Shown here: in pieces, positions 59,657-64,000 of the stretch
Position numbering within the stretch: the stretch's first letter is position 1
How the letters are laid out: every line of letters starts with the position of its first letter
Origin: Aquisalinus luteolus
GTDB taxonomy: Bacteria; Pseudomonadota; Alphaproteobacteria; Caulobacterales; Parvularculaceae
DNA length: 64,000 nucleotides
Reading direction: 5' to 3'
Assembly (NCBI RefSeq): GCF_009712425.2
Contig: NZ_VCJR02000001.1
Coordinates: 1,678,001 to 1,742,000 of the forward strand
Program-made: the position numbers and the translations under genes
Notes under the pieces: model-generated
Seen by the model: the letters and a program-made list of their open reading frames with translations, nothing else
Told to the model about the DNA's origin: nothing
Database searches by the model: none

Positions 59657-60511
59657 ATGAGAAAAATCACCGCCCTGATCGATGGCTCCGCCTACTCGCA
59701 CAGCGTCTGCGATCACGCCGCCTGGGTCGCCGGCCGCACGGACCGCTCCATCGAGATCCTGCACGTGCTCGGCCGCCGTCACCTGTCCAGTTCAACCCAG
59801 AACCTGTCGGGCCAGATCGGCCTCGGCGCTCGCACCGCTCTCTTGAATGAATTATCCGAGCATGACGCCCAGCGCGCCAAGCTCGCCAAGGTGCGTGGCC
59901 GCGCCATCCTCGAGGATGCCCGCACGCACCTGACCGAAGCGGGCATCGCGAAAGTCGAGACACATCTGCGCCATGGCGGCGTTGTCGAGAATGTCCACGA
60001 GCTGGAAGACGGCACCGACCTCATCGTCATCGGCAAGCGCGGCGAGGCCGCCGATTTCGACAAGGGCCATATCGGCTCGAACCTGGAACGCGTCGTCCGC
60101 GCCACCAAGAAGCCAGTGCTCGTCGCCTCCCGCGCCTTCAGACCGGTGGGACGTGTACTGATCGCCTTCGATGGCGGCAAGAGCGCCTTGAAAGCGGTCG
60201 AACACCTCGCCGCCAGCAAGCTGCTGCAGGGCACCCACATCACCCTGCTCACCGTCGGCGAGCCGAAGGAAGAGACCCGCCGCCAGCTCGACGGCGCTGC
60301 CGCCCTCCTGAAGGAAGCCGGTTTCAGTGTCGAGAGCAACGTCAAACCCGGCCAGCCGGAAACGGTCATCGCCTCGACCGTCGAAGCCGACAAGCACGAC
60401 CTCCTCGTCATCGGCGCCTATGGCCATTCGCGCATCCGCACCATGATCATCGGCTCGACGACAACGGAGATGATCCGCTCCTGCAAGGTGCCGGTCATGC
60501 TGTTCCGGTAA
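59657..60511 (+). CDS. Tandem-domain universal stress protein
   Basis: The 284-residue cytoplasmic protein has two UspA folds (about 1-150 and 160-284). Nucleotide-binding patterns are GKRGEAADF... GSNLERVV in the first half and GAYGHSRIRTMIIGSTTTEM in the second, the latter fitting the G-2x-G-9x-G(S/T) ATP motif. It starts ten bases after the SulP stop with GGGAG upstream. SulP plus Usp pairs are common, and the Usp may regulate the permease, which is inference. Confidence 0.92.
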   Translation: MRKITALIDGSAYSHSVCDHAAWVAGRTDRSIEILHVLGRRHLSSSTQNLSGQIGLGARTALLNELSEHDAQRAKLAKVRGRAILEDARTHLTEAGIAKVETHLRHGGVVENVHELEDGTDLIVIGKRGEAADFDKGHIGSNLERVVRATKKPVLVASRAFRPVGRVLIAFDGGKSALKAVEHLAASKLLQGTHITLLTVGEPKEETRRQLDGAAALLKEAGFSVESNVKPGQPETVIASTVEADKHDLLVIGAYGHSRIRTMIIGSTTTEMIRSCKVPVMLFR

Positions 60512-60550
60512 GATGCTTTTCATGACGCCGGTTCGTGATACCATCGGTTT

Positions 60551-61222
60551 ATGCAAAGTGATTCTGTCCGCGGCTCAGCCCTGTCGACCGAAGACCTGTT
60601 GAAGGCCTACACCCTCGGTTATTTCCCGATGTCGGAGGCCCATGACGACCCGGACGTGTTCTGGGTGTTGCCGGAATATCGCGGCGTGCTCAGGATCGGC
60701 GAGTTTCACATTCCCAAATCGCTGAAGAAAGCCGTGCGGCAGGACCGGGTGGAAATCCGTGTGGATACCGCTTTTCGCGAAACGATGATCGGCTGTGCCG
60801 CGCCCGCGACGGGCCGGGAAGAGACCTGGATCAACGAGCGCATCCTTGAGACCTATTGCGCCCTGCACCGCCAAGGCCATGCCCATTCGGTCGAAGCGTG
60901 GCTGGATGGCGAGCTTGTCGGCGGGCTTTATGGTGTCTCGATCAATGGCGCGTTCTTCGGCGAAAGCATGTTTTCCCGCGTCACGGATGCGTCAAAGATC
61001 GCCCTTGTCCATCTCGTCGGTCGGCTGACGGCGGGCGGTTACACCCTGCTCGACACGCAGTTCTACACACCGCATCTCGGCCAGTTCGGCATCAGCGAGG
61101 TCCCGAAAGCACGCTATCAGAAATTGCTTGATGAAGCGCTCAGTACGCGGGGCAATTTCTTTGCCCTGCCCCGTCAGATCGCCGGATCGACCATCTTGCA
61201 ATCGACAACCCAGACGTCATAG
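60551..61222 (+). CDS. aat: Leucyl/phenylalanyl-tRNA-protein transferase
   Basis: The 223-residue enzyme attaches Leu or Phe to proteins starting with Lys or Arg, marking them for ClpAP (N-degron pathway). It shows YTLGYFPMSEA near residue 16, the GGLYGVSINGAFFGESMFS catalytic core, of which the Gly-Gly-Leu-Tyr-Gly run and Glu-Ser-Met-Phe-Ser are the hallmarks, and the LDTQFYTPHLGQFG motif. Its 3' end overlaps the convergent DUF2155 gene by 49 bases. Confidence 0.96.
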   Translation: MQSDSVRGSALSTEDLLKAYTLGYFPMSEAHDDPDVFWVLPEYRGVLRIGEFHIPKSLKKAVRQDRVEIRVDTAFRETMIGCAAPATGREETWINERILETYCALHRQGHAHSVEAWLDGELVGGLYGVSINGAFFGESMFSRVTDASKIALVHLVGRLTAGGYTLLDTQFYTPHLGQFGISEVPKARYQKLLDEALSTRGNFFALPRQIAGSTILQSTTQTS

Positions 61223-61932
61223 ACGGGATGTTCGAGCGCATTCAACGCAGGGCTTGAGGCGAACATCCAGCCATTGAACAGCGTCTTGTCGCCATCATCG
61301 TCCTCTGCAGTAATGCCACCTTCGGTCGTTTCGACTTCGGCATAGCTTACCTGTGTCGGGTCGAGATCGTCTTCGACGGCGCCTGCAGCAACGGTGTTGT
61401 CGACCTTCGACTCACCGGCGACCAAGGGCTCTTCCTCGACATAATCGCGATCCAGCGCGTCTGTCCCGTCACTCGTCGGCAGGCGGACGAAATCGTCCGT
61501 TGCCTCGATCTCGAGGAAGGCGGTGATTTCCGGCACCTCCTCCGGCGGGCGCTTGTCGCAGGTGCGCGGCACGATGGCAAGCGTCCCGAATTTCGCTTCG
61601 GCACCGATATCGATGACCAGGTCCGTATAGCGCGCGGTGATCTTGTCGAGCGCCCGCAGCGTTACCGACACCGGCTCGAGCGGGTTGTCTGAGCGGGGAT
61701 TGTAGGCATCGCCACCAAAGCTCAAGCCCGATTCGGAAATCGACAACCGCTCCAGCTCCGTCAGCGGGCGATCTACTTGTTCCGGGTCAATACTTTCCGG
61801 AGTCTTCTGCCAGCCGAATTCCTGCTCCGGCATCTGTGCTCGCCCCGCCCGAGACTGCTCGGACTGGGCATAGGCAACGGCAAGCCCTGTAACGGCAGCA
61901 AAGGAAGCAGTGATCAGCAACAGGCGCTTCAT
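61174..61932 (-). CDS. DUF2155 exported protein
   Basis: The 252-residue protein has a signal peptide (cut near AYAQ, about residue 24), an acidic middle and a C-terminal DUF2155 domain (LRALDKITARYTDLVIDIG, FNGWMFASSPALNALEHPVYDVWVVDC). The family is confined largely to alphaproteobacteria and has no known function. ATG at 61932 is used; the open frame to 62241 is a shadow of the next gene. The 3' end runs 49 bases into the aat coding region, so those bases are read on both strands. Confidence 0.88.
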   Translation of the reverse strand: MKRLLLITASFAAVTGLAVAYAQSEQSRAGRAQMPEQEFGWQKTPESIDPEQVDRPLTELERLSISESGLSFGGDAYNPRSDNPLEPVSVTLRALDKITARYTDLVIDIGAEAKFGTLAIVPRTCDKRPPEEVPEITAFLEIEATDDFVRLPTSDGTDALDRDYVEEEPLVAGESKVDNTVAAGAVEDDLDPTQVSYAEVETTEGGITAEDDDGDKTLFNGWMFASSPALNALEHPVYDVWVVDCKMVDPAI

Positions 61933-61940
61933 GAAAGTCC

Positions 61941-62399
61941 CTAACTCGCGACGGACCCTTCGATCCGCTTGACGTCTTTCGATTCCAGCTCGCCCTCGAT
62001 GCCTTCCGGCGTCCATGGCTGGTAGTCCTGCCATGGCTCCTGCCCCTTGCCGGCGAGATAGAGCGATCCTGCCGGGTGATAGGCGAGCGGCGTACCGGTC
62101 ATGTTCGGCAGGTGCGGCTTTTCCCACGGCTTGGGCACATATTGTTCTTTCGTCGGTGGTACATCGACCGTGTGGTGCAGCCAGCCATGCCATTCGGTCG
62201 GCACTCGAGAAGCCTCGGCAACGCCATGATAGACGACCCAACGGCGGGTGCGCCCGTCGGCATAGTCATGCTTGCCGGCGGCTTCGTAATATTTGTTGCC
62301 TTGCGCGTCCTCGCCGATCAGCTTGGCGCCAGTGCGCCACATTGTGAAGGAAAGGCCTATCGTTGCGCTGTCCCACCAGGCAAAAATACGTTTCAGCAT
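61941..62399 (-). CDS. NADH:ubiquinone oxidoreductase accessory subunit, NDUFA12 family
   Basis: The 152-residue protein matches the NDUFA12/B17.2 complex I subunit, found in mitochondria and alphaproteobacteria: DAQGNKYYE, RRWVVYHG and VPTEWHGWLHHTVDVPPT, with the Trp-His-Gly-Trp core. It probably sits on the cytoplasmic arm junction. It lies eight bases before the DUF2155 gene, so both are likely co-transcribed, a pairing seen in other alphaproteobacteria. Confidence 0.94.
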   Translation of the reverse strand: MLKRIFAWWDSATIGLSFTMWRTGAKLIGEDAQGNKYYEAAGKHDYADGRTRRWVVYHGVAEASRVPTEWHGWLHHTVDVPPTKEQYVPKPWEKPHLPNMTGTPLAYHPAGSLYLAGKGQEPWQDYQPWTPEGIEGELESKDVKRIEGSVAS

Positions 62400-62702
62400 C
62401 GTGTCTCGCTCTTGGATCTAGTATGGGCACGTTTAGCCCGTGATTTTGGCGCGACTATGGCGCAGTGCGCCCGACACGTCCAGTGACGAGATGGCGCGTC
62501 TCGGGGAATTTCCGTGTCAACTTGGTAAGCTGGCACCTTTGCGGGCAAATACGCCCCTTCTTGTGGTTCATGCCGCATTTCCTACATGATATGGTGCCAT
62601 TTCACTGTGGAAAACCCGCGCGAACAAGCTGACAAACAGGGTGAATTCCCATGTTAGTATGAGCTGCCTTCAAGCAGGACGCCCAGCAGGACATCAGACC
62701 CC
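62400..62702. other. Intergenic region between divergent NDUFA12 and nrdJ
   Basis: These 303 bases hold no gene that I can support. They contain a GGGC/GCCC hairpin (about 62542-62555), a CGAGA/TCTCG inverted repeat (about 62490), a TACATGATATGGTG stretch loosely like half of an NrdR box (near 62583), and one TTTTCCACA complement at 62606. A cobalamin riboswitch was looked for and not seen. Confidence 0.5.
62606..62614 (-). promoter_or_regulatory. DnaA-box-like 9-mer upstream of nrdJ
   Basis: TGTGGAAAA is the complement of TTTTCCACA, the same 9-mer as in the 4921-5041 cluster. It lies 89 bases before the nrdJ ATG. DnaA control of ribonucleotide reductase is known in E. coli (nrdAB); its use here is inference from one site. 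Confidence 0.35.
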
Positions 62703-64000
62703 ATGAAGATCGACCGTTATTACACCACCAAAGACACAGGCGCCTATGGCGACATGGCTTTCCGCGAGGCCTCCAGCGAACTGCGCAATCTGGACGGTGG
62801 CGGCACCAACCGGCTGGACGGCATCACCGTGCCGGAAGCCTGGTCACAGACTGCTGTCGATATCCTCGCCCAGAAATATCTGCGCAAGGCCGGTGTGCCA
62901 GCAGCGACGAAACCTGTCGACGAAAAGGGCGTCCCCTCATTCCTCGCCCGCCACGTCGCCGACGATAAGGCGCTGGAAGCGCTCCCGGAGGACCAACGGT
63001 ACGGCCCGGAACGCGACGCGACGAAGGTTTTCGACCGCATGGCCGGCGCCTGGGCCTGGTGGGGCTGGAAAGGCGGCTATTTCGATTCAGAGGAAGACGC
63101 GCGCGCCTATTACGACGAAATGCGGCACATGATCGCCGCCCAGGTCGCTGCGCCCAACTCACCGCAATGGTTCAACACCGGGCTGCACTGGGCCTATGGC
63201 ATAGACGGCCCGGCGCAAGGCCATTTCTTTGCCGACCACAAGTCTGGCGAGGTCAGCCTCGCCACCTCCGCCTATGAGCGGCCCCAGCCCCATGCCTGCT
63301 TCATCCAGTCGGTGAAGGACGATCTCGTCGGGGATGGCGGCATCCTCTCCCTGTGGCGGGACGAGGCGCGGCTGTTCAAGTTCGGCTCCGGGACCGGCTC
63401 CAACTTCTCGACCATTCGCGGCACGGGCGAGCCACTATCCGGTGGTGGCACCTCCTCCGGCCTCATTTCCTTCTTGAAGATGGGCGATGTCTCCGCCGGG
63501 TCGATCAAGTCCGGCGGCGTTACTCGCCGGGCGGCCAAGATGGTTATCGTCGATATCGACCACCCCGATGTCGAAGACTTCATCGAGTGGAAATCCCGCG
63601 AGGAACAGAAAGTCGCCGCCCTCGTCGTCGGCTCCAAGGCGCTGCAAAAGCATTTCAATGCGATCCTCAAGGCCACGCAGGTCGAGGGCGAGAAAGGCAA
63701 GCTCGCCGATCCGTTCAACCCGAAGAAGAACGAGACGCTGAAAGCTGCCGTGAAAGCCGCCCGCCGCGATGCCGTGCCCGACACAGCAATAAAGCGCGCG
63801 ATCCAGTGGGCCAGCCAGGGCTACAAGGAAATCACCGTCGACCAGTTCTCGACCGACTGGGATGGCGAGGGCTATCGTTCTGTCTTCGGCCAGAATGCCA
63901 ACAACTCCGTCCGCGTCACTAACGACTTCATCCGGGCTGTCGAGGAAAACCGCGACTGGGACCTGATCCGCCGTACCGATGGCAAAGTCCATCACACGGT
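62703..64000 (+). CDS. nrdJ: Adenosylcobalamin-dependent class II ribonucleotide reductase, 3' end cut by window
   Basis: The first 432 codons of a class II RNR, which makes deoxyribonucleotides without oxygen-dependent radical generation. Visible are SPQWFNTGLHWAYG (about residues 155-168), the active-site Cys region HACFIQSVKDD, and FGSGTGSNFSTIRG with GGGTSSGLISFLK, which bind substrate. The frame stays open to the window end. ATG at 62703 fits the usual MKIDRYYT start; AGGA lies about 12 bases upstream. The full gene should be around 1,200 codons, judging from alphaproteobacterial relatives. Confidence 0.93.
   Translation, partial: MKIDRYYTTKDTGAYGDMAFREASSELRNLDGGGTNRLDGITVPEAWSQTAVDILAQKYLRKAGVPAATKPVDEKGVPSFLARHVADDKALEALPEDQRYGPERDATKVFDRMAGAWAWWGWKGGYFDSEEDARAYYDEMRHMIAAQVAAPNSPQWFNTGLHWAYGIDGPAQGHFFADHKSGEVSLATSAYERPQPHACFIQSVKDDLVGDGGILSLWRDEARLFKFGSGTGSNFSTIRGTGEPLSGGGTSSGLISFLKMGDVSAGSIKSGGVTRRAAKMVIVDIDHPDVEDFIEWKSREEQKVAALVVGSKALQKHFNAILKATQVEGEKGKLADPFNPKKNETLKAAVKAARRDAVPDTAIKRAIQWASQGYKEITVDQFSTDWDGEGYRSVFGQNANNSVRVTNDFIRAVEENRDWDLIRRTDGKVHHT

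Noticed and set aside
62400-62702. Cobalamin riboswitch upstream of nrdJ
   Set aside because: Expected for a B12-dependent enzyme, but the B12-box and the conserved core could not be found; only short hairpins are seen.

Overview
The window is chromosomal DNA from a GC-rich alphaproteobacterium. It carries the NDUFA12-type complex I subunit next to a DUF2155 protein, an alphaproteobacterial SspB adaptor, a TipN-like polar coiled-coil protein, GANTC sites, a HWE-family histidine kinase and a class II ribonucleotide reductase. A laminarinase-like GH16 enzyme, an NSS sodium symporter and a voltage-gated cation channel fit a marine member of the Hyphomonadaceae/Parvularculaceae/Caulobacterales area, but that placement is inference. 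Both ends cut genes: accC at the left and nrdJ at the right. No prophage, insertion sequence, CRISPR array, rRNA or tRNA gene was seen.

Layout. 0-8 kb: accC, a degenerate EAL protein with a very long disordered tail, thiO, a cluster of DnaA-box-like 9-mers, a CPA-like transporter with altered ion-site residues, a LiuC-like crotonase and an ion channel with an unusual selectivity filter. 8-21 kb: the TipN-like protein, an Mla-type lipid transport operon (mlaE-mlaF-mlaD-lipoprotein), a CHASE2 receptor with a damaged cyclase domain, an MFS carrier, a lipoprotein, proline iminopeptidase and an NSS transporter. 21-28 kb: an HPt protein and the complete rod-shape operon mreB-mreC-mreD-mrdA-rodA. 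28-32 kb: a VTT/DedA protein, two tandem DUF481 outer-membrane proteins and an SLC13 permease. 32-37 kb: the branched-chain amino acid operon ilvB-(DUF1851)-ilvN-ilvC, preceded by a leader peptide with an Ile-Leu-Val-Val run and an attenuator hairpin. 37-44 kb: divergent miaA/serB, the envelope quality-control set hflK-hflC-degQ, mrp and sspB. 44-50 kb: an XRE regulator with a membrane partner, secreted proteins of unknown function, a RusA-like resolvase, an aspartic-protease lipoprotein and fumC. 50-60 kb: a HWE kinase, an ABC exporter, a large STAND ATPase in AT-richer DNA, GH16, and a SulP permease with a universal stress protein. 60-64 kb: aat, DUF2155, NDUFA12 and nrdJ.

Much of the window concerns the cell envelope: elongasome, phospholipid transport, HflKC/Deg proteolysis, porin-like barrels and lipoproteins. 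Several signalling proteins (EAL, CHASE2-cyclase) keep the fold but have lost catalytic residues, so they look like sensors or scaffolds. The points most worth following are the inverted cluster of TTTTCCACA boxes at 4921-5041 with related single boxes at 1103 and 62606, the TLEGWAE channel filter, the STAND ATPase with an internal hydrophobic hairpin, and the DUF1851 gene translationally coupled inside the attenuated ilv operon.
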